From: Faucicola sp937889485
GTDB lineage: Bacteria; Pseudomonadota; Gammaproteobacteria; Pseudomonadales; Moraxellaceae
Direction: 5' to 3'
Assembly (NCBI GenBank): GCA_051653685.1
Contig: JBOFWQ010000030.1
Coordinates: 1-13,539, forward strand
Length of the DNA stretch: 13,539 nucleotides
The position numbers and the translations under genes were made by a program. The notes under the pieces were generated by a model that ran no database searches, had not been told where the DNA came from, and saw nothing but the letters and a program-made list of their open reading frames with translations. Each line of letters starts with the position of its first letter. Position 1 is the stretch's first letter. This document shows, in pieces, positions 5,403-11,338 of this stretch.

Positions 5403-8132
5403 ATGGCAGATAAAACCGTCAAAGAACTAGCAGAAATGACCAAAAAGACCGTTGACGCAATCAATCAGCAACTGGTCAAAGCAGGTCTTGCTGCGCGCAG
5501 TGACAATGACATCGTCACCGATAGTGAACAAGAAAAATTGGTGTCTTTTTTACAGCAAAGTCATGGTCAACAAGATAAACCACGTATTAGCTTAAAAAGC
5601 AAGACAACGTCCACTGCACGCGTTACAGGAACCTCGGGTAAAGCCAAAAGCATTAACGTTGAAGTCCGCAAAAAAATGGTCTTTGACAAACCCGATCCCA
5701 ACAAACTTGCAGAAGAACTTGCTGCCCGCGAAGCCGCTGCCAAGGTAGCAGAAGAAAAGGCACGCGTGGCACAAGAAAAAGCTGAAAAAGAAAAAGCCGA
5801 AAAGGAAAAAGCCAAGCAAGCCGCCGAAGCGCGCCAACAAGCCACACTTGCGGCAATGCGTGCCAATCTAGGCAGTAGTAGCCAAAAATCCAGCGCCGCG
5901 ACCACCACGAGCGTCGTGGTCAAAAAAGGCAACAAAACTGCTGAAATTGAAGTCAAAAAAGCTGAGAAAAAACCCGCTGTCAAAAAAGAAACCGATAGCG
6001 AGCGCAAAGCACGTGAAGCAGAAGAAGAACGCCTGCGCCAAATCGAAGCTGAAAACCGCCGTAAAGCCGCCGAAGAAGCCCAACAGCGCACCCTTGAGCA
6101 AATGCGTCAAATGGCAAGCAAATACGCCGAAAATGATACCGAAACCACCATGGTCGTCAAAAAAGACGAACCACTGGCAGAAGGCTTAGTAGGCGCCGCG
6201 CTTGAAGACTCATTTGAACAAGAGCGCCGTGAAATCAAACGTGGCAGCTCAAGTACCGCCAATAAAAACCGTCGTCGCCGCCGTGATGACGAAGGCGAGC
6301 AAGAAATCAAAAACCGTGGACGCGGCTTAAAATCTTCTCAAGCCAACAAACACAAATTTGAAAAGCCAGTCGATAAAATCGTTCATAACGTTGAGATTGG
6401 TGAAACCATTGTGGTGGCAGAACTTGCCCAAAAAATGGCAATCAAAGTGCGTGAAGTGGTTAAAATGCTCATGAAAATGGGCGAACTGGTACGTGAAGAC
6501 GCCTCAATCGACCAAGAAACCGCTGCCCTACTCGTAGAAGAAATGGGACACAACCCAGTACTGGTAAGCTCAACCCAAGTAGAAGACTCACTACGCGAAG
6601 CCGTGGGTGAGAAAAGTAGTAACGTACAGTCGCGGCCGCCTGTGGTTACCATTATGGGTCACGTTGACCATGGTAAAACCTCACTCCTTGACAAAATTCG
6701 CTCCAGCAAAGTTGCATCGGGCGAAGCAGGTGGCATTACCCAGCACATTGGTGCCTACCACGTTGATACCGACCAAGGTGTCATTACGTTCTTAGATACC
6801 CCAGGTCACGCCGCCTTTACTGCCATGCGTTCTCGCGGTGCCAAAGCCACCGATATTGTGGTACTTGTGGTCGCTGCCGATGATGGCATGATGCCACAAA
6901 CTGCCGAAGCGATTGACCATGCTCGTGCGGCTGGCACACCGATTATTGTTGCCATCAACAAAATGGACAAAGAAAGCGCGGATCCTGATCGCGTACTGAA
7001 CGAACTGACCACCAAAGAAGTTGTCCCTGAAGAATGGGGTGGTGATACACCGATTGTCAAAGTTTCTGCCTTAACAGGTCAAGGCATTGATGAGCTACTC
7101 GAAGTCATCAACTTACAGGCCGAAGTGATGGAGCTTGAAGTGGCAACCGATGGCGCTGCCCAAGGGGTAGTGATTGAATCGCGCCTAGAAAAAGGACGCG
7201 GTGCGGTGGTAAGTCTATTGGTCAAACAAGGTACACTCAGCCAAGGCGACTTAGTCCTTGCAGGCGAATACTATGGTCGTGTTCGCGCCATGACCGATGA
7301 AAACGGCAAAAAAATCACAGCAGCAGGGCCTTCAATTCCTGTAGAGATTTTGGGCTTGCCTGATACGCCTGCCGCTGGTAGCGAGTTTATGGTAGTATCA
7401 GACGAAAAACGCGCCCGCGAAGTGGCAGAATATCGTGCGGTTCGTGAACGTGAAAAAGTACTTGAGCGTCAAGCCAAATCACGTTTAGAAAACTTATTTG
7501 ACCAAATGAGTGACGCCAAACTACCATCCGTTAATTTAATCTTAAAAACTGACGTTCGTGGCTCACTTGAAGCGTTACTCACCGCGCTAGATGAACTATC
7601 AACCGATGAAGTCAAAGTTAAAGTCATCTCGTCAGGTGTTGGACCTATCACAGAATCTGATGTTGTCTTGGCAGAATCTAGTGAAGCGGTGTTACTGGGC
7701 TTTAACGTACGTGCTGATACCGCCGCCAAACGCAAATCTGATGAATCAGGTTTAGATATCCGTTATTATAGCGTTATCTATGGCTTGATTGACGATGTTA
7801 AAGCAGCCATGAGCGGTCTACTTGCCCCAGAACATCGCGAGCAAATCTTGGGTATTGCTGAAGTGCGTGAAGTATTCCACTCTAGCCGCTTTGGCTTTGC
7901 AGCAGGCTGTATGGTCACCGAAGGCACAATTATTCGTAATAAGCCAATTCGGGTACTGCGTGAAGACCAAGTGGTATTTACAGGTCAACTACAGTCACTA
8001 CGCCGCTTTAAAGATGATGTTAATGAAGTGCGCGCAGGCATGGAATGTGGTCTAGCGGTCAAAGGCTATGAAGTCAAAGAAGGCGATAAAATCGAAGTCT
8101 TTGAGATTCATGAAGTCAAACGCACCCTGTAA
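5403..8132 (+). CDS. infB: Translation initiation factor IF-2
   Basis: IF-2 is the GTPase that places fMet-tRNA on the 30S subunit and promotes 50S joining. The 909-residue protein has an N-terminal IF2_N helical module (about 1-50). A long charged Ala/Lys/Glu segment (about 95-330) includes KAEKEKAEKEKAKQAAEAR-type repeats, and a second IF2_N-like module follows (about 335-390). The G domain has P-loop GHVDHGKT at 419-426, GGITQHIGAY switch, DTPGH at 465-469, NKMD at 519-522 and SAL at 555-557. Domains II to IV (about 590-909) end with the fMet-tRNA-binding beta-barrel (GMECGLAVKGYEVKEGD). AGGTG lies just before the ATG. The only gap of note is downstream, where a terminator hairpin separates it from rbfA. 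Confidence 0.98.
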   Translation: MADKTVKELAEMTKKTVDAINQQLVKAGLAARSDNDIVTDSEQEKLVSFLQQSHGQQDKPRISLKSKTTSTARVTGTSGKAKSINVEVRKKMVFDKPDPNKLAEELAAREAAAKVAEEKARVAQEKAEKEKAEKEKAKQAAEARQQATLAAMRANLGSSSQKSSAATTTSVVVKKGNKTAEIEVKKAEKKPAVKKETDSERKAREAEEERLRQIEAENRRKAAEEAQQRTLEQMRQMASKYAENDTETTMVVKKDEPLAEGLVGAALEDSFEQERREIKRGSSSTANKNRRRRRDDEGEQEIKNRGRGLKSSQANKHKFEKPVDKIVHNVEIGETIVVAELAQKMAIKVREVVKMLMKMGELVREDASIDQETAALLVEEMGHNPVLVSSTQVEDSLREAVGEKSSNVQSRPPVVTIMGHVDHGKTSLLDKIRSSKVASGEAGGITQHIGAYHVDTDQGVITFLDTPGHAAFTAMRSRGAKATDIVVLVVAADDGMMPQTAEAIDHARAAGTPIIVAINKMDKESADPDRVLNELTTKEVVPEEWGGDTPIVKVSALTGQGIDELLEVINLQAEVMELEVATDGAAQGVVIESRLEKGRGAVVSLLVKQGTLSQGDLVLAGEYYGRVRAMTDENGKKITAAGPSIPVEILGLPDTPAAGSEFMVVSDEKRAREVAEYRAVREREKVLERQAKSRLENLFDQMSDAKLPSVNLILKTDVRGSLEALLTALDELSTDEVKVKVISSGVGPITESDVVLAESSEAVLLGFNVRADTAAKRKSDESGLDIRYYSVIYGLIDDVKAAMSGLLAPEHREQILGIAEVREVFHSSRFGFAAGCMVTEGTIIRNKPIRVLREDQVVFTGQLQSLRRFKDDVNEVRAGMECGLAVKGYEVKEGDKIEVFEIHEVKRTL

Positions 8133-8160
8133 CGCTGAGCGACATTACCTGCAATCAGCG
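8133..8160 (+). repeat. Inverted repeat directly after infB
   Basis: CGCTGA (8133-8138) and TCAGCG (8155-8160) are perfect complements around a 16-base loop. The repeat begins at the base after the infB stop. It has no T-run and precedes the stronger terminator hairpin by seven bases. It could stabilise the mRNA 3' end. Confidence 0.4.
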
Positions 8161-8167
8161 ATACATC

Positions 8168-8201
8168 AAAGGTCTAATTACTGGTAATTAGACCTTTTTT
8201 T
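8168..8201 (+). terminator. Strong intrinsic terminator between infB and rbfA
   Basis: AAAGGTCTAATTAC (8168-8181) and GTAATTAGACCTTT (8184-8197) are perfect complements over 14 bases, with only TG between them; in practice the inner pairs open to form the loop. The 3' arm runs into seven Ts. The rbfA ATG lies 26 bases beyond, with no room for a normal promoter, so rbfA expression must come from readthrough or from a promoter inside infB. Confidence 0.85.
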
Positions 8202-8227
8202 AACCCCTATATCAAAAAGGAATAACA

Positions 8228-8626
8228 ATGAATCAACGTCTACAACGCTTAGCCGACCAAATTCAGCGCGAGCTAGCGGTCTTGATTCGTGATGAAATCA
8301 ACGACCCAAGACTGACGGGATTTGTGACCATCTCTAGCGTAAAAATCAGCCCCGATTTGGGCTACGCCGATATTTATGTCACCATCATGGAAAAAGACAT
8401 GAACGATGCGATGAGCAAGGATTATCATATTGAGAGTTTAGAAGTGCTCAATAAAGCCTCAGGGTTTTTGCGGACTGAGCTTAGCCATTTACTCAAAACG
8501 CGCACGACCCCGCGCTTGCGCTTTCACTACGATGAAGTCACTGCCAATGCCAACTATATGATGAATTTAATCTCAAAAGCGGTACAAATGAGTGATGGCA
8601 ATACCCACACCGATGATAACCAATAG
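8228..8626 (+). CDS. rbfA: 30S ribosome-binding factor RbfA
   Basis: RbfA is a small KH-fold protein needed for 16S rRNA 5' end maturation and cold adaptation; it binds the 30S subunit. The 132-residue length is usual. Family features seen are RLADQIQRELAVLIRDEINDPRL (7-29), FVTISSVKISPDLGYADIYV (32-51), and the C-terminal ASGFLRTELSHLLKTRTTPRLRFHYD. AGGA seven bases before the ATG supports the start. truB begins eight bases after its stop, so the pair is co-transcribed. Confidence 0.96.
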   Translation: MNQRLQRLADQIQRELAVLIRDEINDPRLTGFVTISSVKISPDLGYADIYVTIMEKDMNDAMSKDYHIESLEVLNKASGFLRTELSHLLKTRTTPRLRFHYDEVTANANYMMNLISKAVQMSDGNTHTDDNQ

Positions 8627-8633
8627 AGCACGT

Positions 8634-9569
8634 ATGGCAAGCAAAACCATTATCTCAGGCGTTGTGCTGATTGATAAACCACAAGGCATGACCTCACAAC
8701 AAGTGGTATCAAAGGTCAAATACCTGCTAAAATCGGATGGTCATGACAGCAAAAAAGCGGGGCATACTGGCACGCTTGACCCCATGGCGACAGGGCTACT
8801 ACCCATTTGTCTAGGGGAAGCCACCAAATTTAGCCACTATCAGCTTGATGCTGTCAAATCATATCAAGCCATTGTAAAGCTAGGTGAGCAAACGGACACA
8901 GGCGACGCAGAGGGTCATATCATAGCCACTTGCCCTGTGCTTGATATCAGTGCCTCTTGCCTCGCTACGGTGACTCGCCAGTTTTTGGGTGAGCAATTGC
9001 AAACGCCGCCGATGTACTCTGCCCTAAAAAAAGATGGCAAAAAACTGTATGAGCTTGCGCGTGCTGGCATTGAAATTGCGCGTGACGCACGACCGATTAC
9101 GATTGCTGAGTTAACCATTCAAGCTATTTCAGCCACAAGTTTGCAATTAGATGTCACTTGTTCAAAAGGCACGTATGTCCGAGTGTTGGGGGAAGATATC
9201 GCCAAAGCCTTGGGCACAGTTGGACATTTGACTGCATTAAGGCGCACCCAAACAGGCCATTTTAGCCTTAAAAGCGCCATCACTTTAGCGGATTTTGAAC
9301 ATTTATCCCATCAGCAACGTTTAGACACCCTACTATCCGTTGATGCCTGTGTGACTCAGCTACCAAAGCTCGTGTTAGATCATGAGCAAAGCCTCCGTAT
9401 CCTACAAGGACAGCGTCTTAACGTGAAATCAAATGCGCTCTCGCAAAATGTACTTCCCCATCTTATCACTGAAATTCGCTTGTTTAATCCGCAGCAGCAA
9501 TTTTTGGGTGTTGCTAACTTAGAAAGCAGTGGACGTTTGCAGCCGATCAAGCTAATTAATCTGGCATAG
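8634..9569 (+). CDS. truB: tRNA pseudouridine(55) synthase TruB
   Basis: TruB converts uridine 55 in the T-loop of tRNAs to pseudouridine. The catalytic motif KAGHTGTLDPMATGLLP carries nucleophile D49. Other family blocks are GVVLIDKPQGMTS at the N-terminus, SYQAIVKLGEQTDTGDAEG, Q-TPPMYSALKKDGKKLYELAR, and CSKGTYVRVLGEDIAKALG. A C-terminal domain of about 80 residues completes 311 residues. The ATG at 8634 is chosen because MASKTIISGVVLIDKP starts like family members. A longer frame opens at GTG 8592 within rbfA and would add 14 unlike residues. The Shine-Dalgarno sequence is weak (AGAG), which fits translational coupling to rbfA eight bases upstream. Confidence 0.96.
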   Translation: MASKTIISGVVLIDKPQGMTSQQVVSKVKYLLKSDGHDSKKAGHTGTLDPMATGLLPICLGEATKFSHYQLDAVKSYQAIVKLGEQTDTGDAEGHIIATCPVLDISASCLATVTRQFLGEQLQTPPMYSALKKDGKKLYELARAGIEIARDARPITIAELTIQAISATSLQLDVTCSKGTYVRVLGEDIAKALGTVGHLTALRRTQTGHFSLKSAITLADFEHLSHQQRLDTLLSVDACVTQLPKLVLDHEQSLRILQGQRLNVKSNALSQNVLPHLITEIRLFNPQQQFLGVANLESSGRLQPIKLINLA

Positions 9570-9600
9570 CTGGCATAGCTTTGGCATGCCAGATTTTCAT
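9558..9600 (+). terminator. Probable intrinsic terminator at the truB end
   Basis: ATGCCAGATT (9586-9595) can pair perfectly with AATCTGGCAT (9558-9567, overlapping the truB stop). Its first seven bases can instead pair with CTGGCAT at 9570-9576. The stem is followed by a T-rich but interrupted run. The two 5' arms exist because CTGGCATAG is tandemly duplicated (9561-9569 and 9570-9578). Confidence 0.55.
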
Positions 9601-9706
9601 TTTTGCTACCCTTTTTCACAAATAATTAACCTAGTTAATGTATTCCTACATTTCTTGACGTTTTGCTAGCAGTGTAATTGTCCCGCCTACGCTAAGATTA
9701 TTGCAA

Positions 9707-9725
9707 CTCGTTAAATTTATACGAG
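9707..9725 (+). promoter_or_regulatory. Dyad upstream of the PfpI-like gene, possible operator
   Basis: CTCGT (9707-9711) and ACGAG (9721-9725) flank an AT-rich, near-palindromic centre. The dyad is 73 bases before the gene's ATG. TTGACG at 9655-9660 could be a -35, but no -10 lies at normal spacing. A transcription-factor site is possible and no regulator can be named. Confidence 0.3.
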
Positions 9726-9798
9726 CTACCCAAAACTAATAATAATTTTTGCAAAAACAAAATGTTAATTGATAATACCCAATAATAAGGATCATCCC

Positions 9799-10329
9799 AT
9801 GGCAACGATCGCCTTTTTACTTGATACCGATTTTGAACAAGTAGAATATACTCATCCAAAAATATTGCTTGAAGAAAAAGGGCATACCACCACCCTAATC
9901 ACCACCCAACCCCAAAAACAAGTACGCGGACTAAATCACACCGATCCTGCCGACCATTTTGATGCTGATTTATTGGTGGCTGATGCCAAAATAGAAGACT
10001 ATGACGCCTTAGTTTTGCCAGGCGGCGGCGCCAATGCCGATGCATTACGCTTTAATCAAGATGCCCAAGCCATGGTCAAGGCGTTTTTTGACAGTGGTAA
10101 GCCCGTGGCAGCGATTTGTCATGCGCCATGGATTTTTGTGGACACCCAAATTGCCAACGGCAAAAAATTGACAGCCTACAAAACCATCGCAATTGACCTA
10201 AAAAACGCAGGCGCTCACTTTGAAGACAGCCCAGTGGTAACCGATGGTAACCTTATTACTAGCCGCCAGCCAGATGATATTCCTGCCTTTGTAGAAGCCA
10301 TTGACAAAATGCTAACTTGCAAACAATAA
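9799..10329 (+). CDS. DJ-1/PfpI-family protein (PfpI/YhbO type)
   Basis: The 176-residue protein has the full DJ-1/PfpI fold length. The family nucleophile elbow is present as AAICHAPW (C107, H108), with acidic E13 in TDFEQVEY expected to sit by the cysteine, and ALVLPGGGAN (70-79) on the preceding strand. ITSRQPDDIPAF near the end is the usual C-terminal block. Relatives act as stress-related hydrolases, glyoxalases or reported protein deglycases; the substrate cannot be told from sequence. The ATG at 9799 is preferred over an upstream non-ATG start at 9769, because AAGGA at 9787-9791 fits it and MATIAFLLDTDFE aligns with the family start. It sits between truB and rpsO, which are adjacent in many gammaproteobacteria. 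A 58-codon ORF follows ten bases later. Confidence 0.92.
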   Translation: MATIAFLLDTDFEQVEYTHPKILLEEKGHTTTLITTQPQKQVRGLNHTDPADHFDADLLVADAKIEDYDALVLPGGGANADALRFNQDAQAMVKAFFDSGKPVAAICHAPWIFVDTQIANGKKLTAYKTIAIDLKNAGAHFEDSPVVTDGNLITSRQPDDIPAFVEAIDKMLTCKQ

Positions 10330-10339
10330 GGAAACGCAT

Positions 10340-10516
10340 ATGCAACCGACGACTTTACCAAATACTGACAACTTTGAACAAAATCCGCCAAAAGCTACAT
10401 TTGTCACCGACAACGACCCTGAAAGCTTAGAACAAGTTACCACAGCGCCGCAAGCTCAGCTTAAGCAGCTAGACGAGGACAACGCCAGCCGCGCAGCCAC
10501 CGCACAGCCAAAATAG
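10340..10516 (+). CDS. Small acidic hypothetical protein (58 aa)
   Basis: I recognise no family. The ORF starts at ATG 10340, seven bases after an AAGGA that overlaps the stop of the PfpI-like gene, and ends at TAG 10514-10516. The product begins MQPTTLPNTDNFEQNPPK and ends ASRAATAQPK. It has nine Asp/Glu against four Lys/Arg, many Gln, Thr, Pro and Ala, only two aromatic residues (F12, F21), no cysteine, no signal peptide and no membrane helix. It is probably disordered. The good ribosome binding site, the tight spacing and the terminator just downstream suggest it is a real second gene of a PfpI operon. Confidence 0.6.
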   Translation: MQPTTLPNTDNFEQNPPKATFVTDNDPESLEQVTTAPQAQLKQLDEDNASRAATAQPK

Positions 10517-10559
10517 CCGCTTAATTAATTGGGCTAATTTAAGCGCCCTTGCACTCACC

Positions 10560-10590
10560 TACCCCAATCTTATAGAGTGGGGTATTTTTA
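10560..10590 (+). terminator. Intrinsic terminator of the PfpI operon
   Basis: TACCCCA (10560-10566) and TGGGGTA (10578-10584) are perfect complements around an 11-base loop, followed by TTTTTA. An extra inverted repeat upstream, CGCTTAA (10518-10524) with TTAAGCG (10539-10545), begins right after the acidic ORF. Confidence 0.85.
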
Positions 10591-10623
10591 TTGTGACTTA
10601 CCCTTCTTTTATTGGCAAATTTT

Positions 10624-10632
10624 TGTTAGAAT
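10624..10632 (+). promoter_or_regulatory. Extended -10 promoter for rpsO
   Basis: TG-T-TAGAAT at 10624-10632 matches the extended -10 form, which can work without a good -35 (here only TTCTTT at 10604). Transcription would start near 10639 and give a leader of about 115 bases. Confidence 0.5.
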
Positions 10633-10658
10633 AGCCCTCTTTTTGAAGGTTAACTACC

Positions 10659-10736
10659 GAGAAGCGTGGTTATCCTGACTTTATCACACTAGCCCCTATC
10701 TTTAATCTTTAGTTAAAGGATGTGGTTAGGCTTCTC
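10659..10736 (+). promoter_or_regulatory. rpsO leader, candidate S15 autoregulatory structure
   Basis: GAGAAGC (10659-10665) is a perfect complement of GCTTCTC (10730-10736), which ends just before the rpsO ribosome binding site. Inside, CTTTAA/TTAAAG forms a hairpin that extends with mismatches towards CCCC/GTGG. GTGGTTA occurs twice (10666-10672 and 10722-10728). In E. coli S15 represses its own mRNA by binding a leader pseudoknot; this leader is placed to do the same, though the exact fold cannot be proved by eye. Confidence 0.5.
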
Positions 10737-10753
10737 ATATTAAGGAAATTGTT

Positions 10754-11020
10754 ATGTTAACAAACCAAGACCGCGCTGACGTCGTCGCCAAATTCCAACG
10801 TGCCGCCAATGACACTGGGTCACCCGAAGTACAAGTGGCGTTATTAACAGCACGTATCAATGACTTACAACCACACTTTAAAGCACACAAAGCTGACCAT
10901 CACAGCCGCCGTGGTTTGATTCGTATGGTTAACTCACGCCGCACGTTGCTTGACTACCTAAAACGCAAAGATGGCGAGCGTTATACAGCGTTGATCAAAG
11001 AGTTGGGCTTACGCCGCTAA
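10754..11020 (+). CDS. rpsO: 30S ribosomal protein S15
   Basis: S15 is a primary 16S rRNA-binding protein in the central domain of the 30S subunit, and also contacts the 50S subunit. The 88 residues match the family length. TGSPEVQVALLTARINDL (21-38) and the RNA-binding block HKADHHSRRGLIRMVNSRRTLLDYL (45-69) are strongly conserved, and the protein ends ELGLRR. AAGGA eleven bases before the ATG marks the start. It stands before pnp as in other gammaproteobacteria, but a strong terminator separates the two, so pnp also needs its own promoter. Confidence 0.98.
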   Translation: MLTNQDRADVVAKFQRAANDTGSPEVQVALLTARINDLQPHFKAHKADHHSRRGLIRMVNSRRTLLDYLKRKDGERYTALIKELGLRR

Positions 11021-11057
11021 TCATCACTGTTTATCAGTGTATAAAGTGGTGTGCAAT

Positions 11058-11091
11058 AAAAAACGGTTGCTGGATCAGTGACCGTTTTTTT
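11058..11091 (+). terminator. Intrinsic terminator after rpsO
   Basis: AAAAAACGGT (11058-11067) and ACCGTTTTTT (11081-11090) form a perfect ten-pair stem with a 13-base loop and a T-run. A smaller hairpin, CACTG/CAGTG (11025-11039), lies between it and the rpsO stop. Confidence 0.88.
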
Positions 11092-11217
11092 ATGCCCACT
11101 ATTACCATGTCATGGCATACAATTTGTCTTTGGCATCATTGCCCTGCGTTTTTAGTGGTGATTGTGTGCAAAACTAGGTAAAATAACCCTGTGCTATAGG
11201 CACCCTTAGCTCAAATT

Positions 11218-11297
11218 TAAGTTTGCATTAGTAGATTGCTTCTAACGTTTGTATTTTCGTGGAGCATACAAACGTTAGGGGCTGTTACTAATACTTA
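11218..11297 (+). promoter_or_regulatory. pnp leader hairpin, probable RNase III/PNPase autoregulation site
   Basis: The core CTAACGTTTGTAT (11242-11254) and ATACAAACGTTAG (11266-11278) pair perfectly over 13 bases around an 11-base loop. GCTT/GGGC extends the core. After a small internal loop, ATTAGTA (11227-11233) pairs with TACTAAT (11286-11292). TAAGT (11218-11222) then pairs with ACTTA (11293-11297). The result is a double-stranded arm of nearly 30 pairs, 41 bases before the pnp ATG. In E. coli a leader stem of this kind is cut by RNase III and then degraded by PNPase, which represses pnp. A weak -10 (TAAAAT, 11179-11184) lies upstream. Confidence 0.75.
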
Positions 11298-11338
11298 GAT
11301 TATTTCTAAAAATTGTTATCAAAGGATAAACTATTCAT

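Noticed and set aside
5760..5830. AAAGCCGAAAAGG-type repeats in infB as a DNA repeat element
   Set aside because: They follow the codon repetition of the KAEKEKAEKEKAK coiled segment of IF-2, which is common in this variable region of the protein.
5567..6091. 174-codon open frame on the minus strand within infB
   Set aside because: It is antisense to the Ala/Lys/Glu-rich segment of IF-2. Its Ser/Ala/Phe-rich product is the expected shadow of that codon bias, with no start signal or family likeness.
8592..8633. Upstream GTG start for truB inside rbfA
   Set aside because: The 14 extra residues (MMAIPTPMITNRAR) do not resemble TruB. The ATG at 8634 gives the family-type N-terminus, and translational coupling explains its weak ribosome binding site.
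9769..9798. Upstream non-ATG start for the PfpI-like gene
   Set aside because: The AAGGA at 9787-9791 lies inside that extension and fits the ATG at 9799; family proteins start at MATIAFLL-type sequence.
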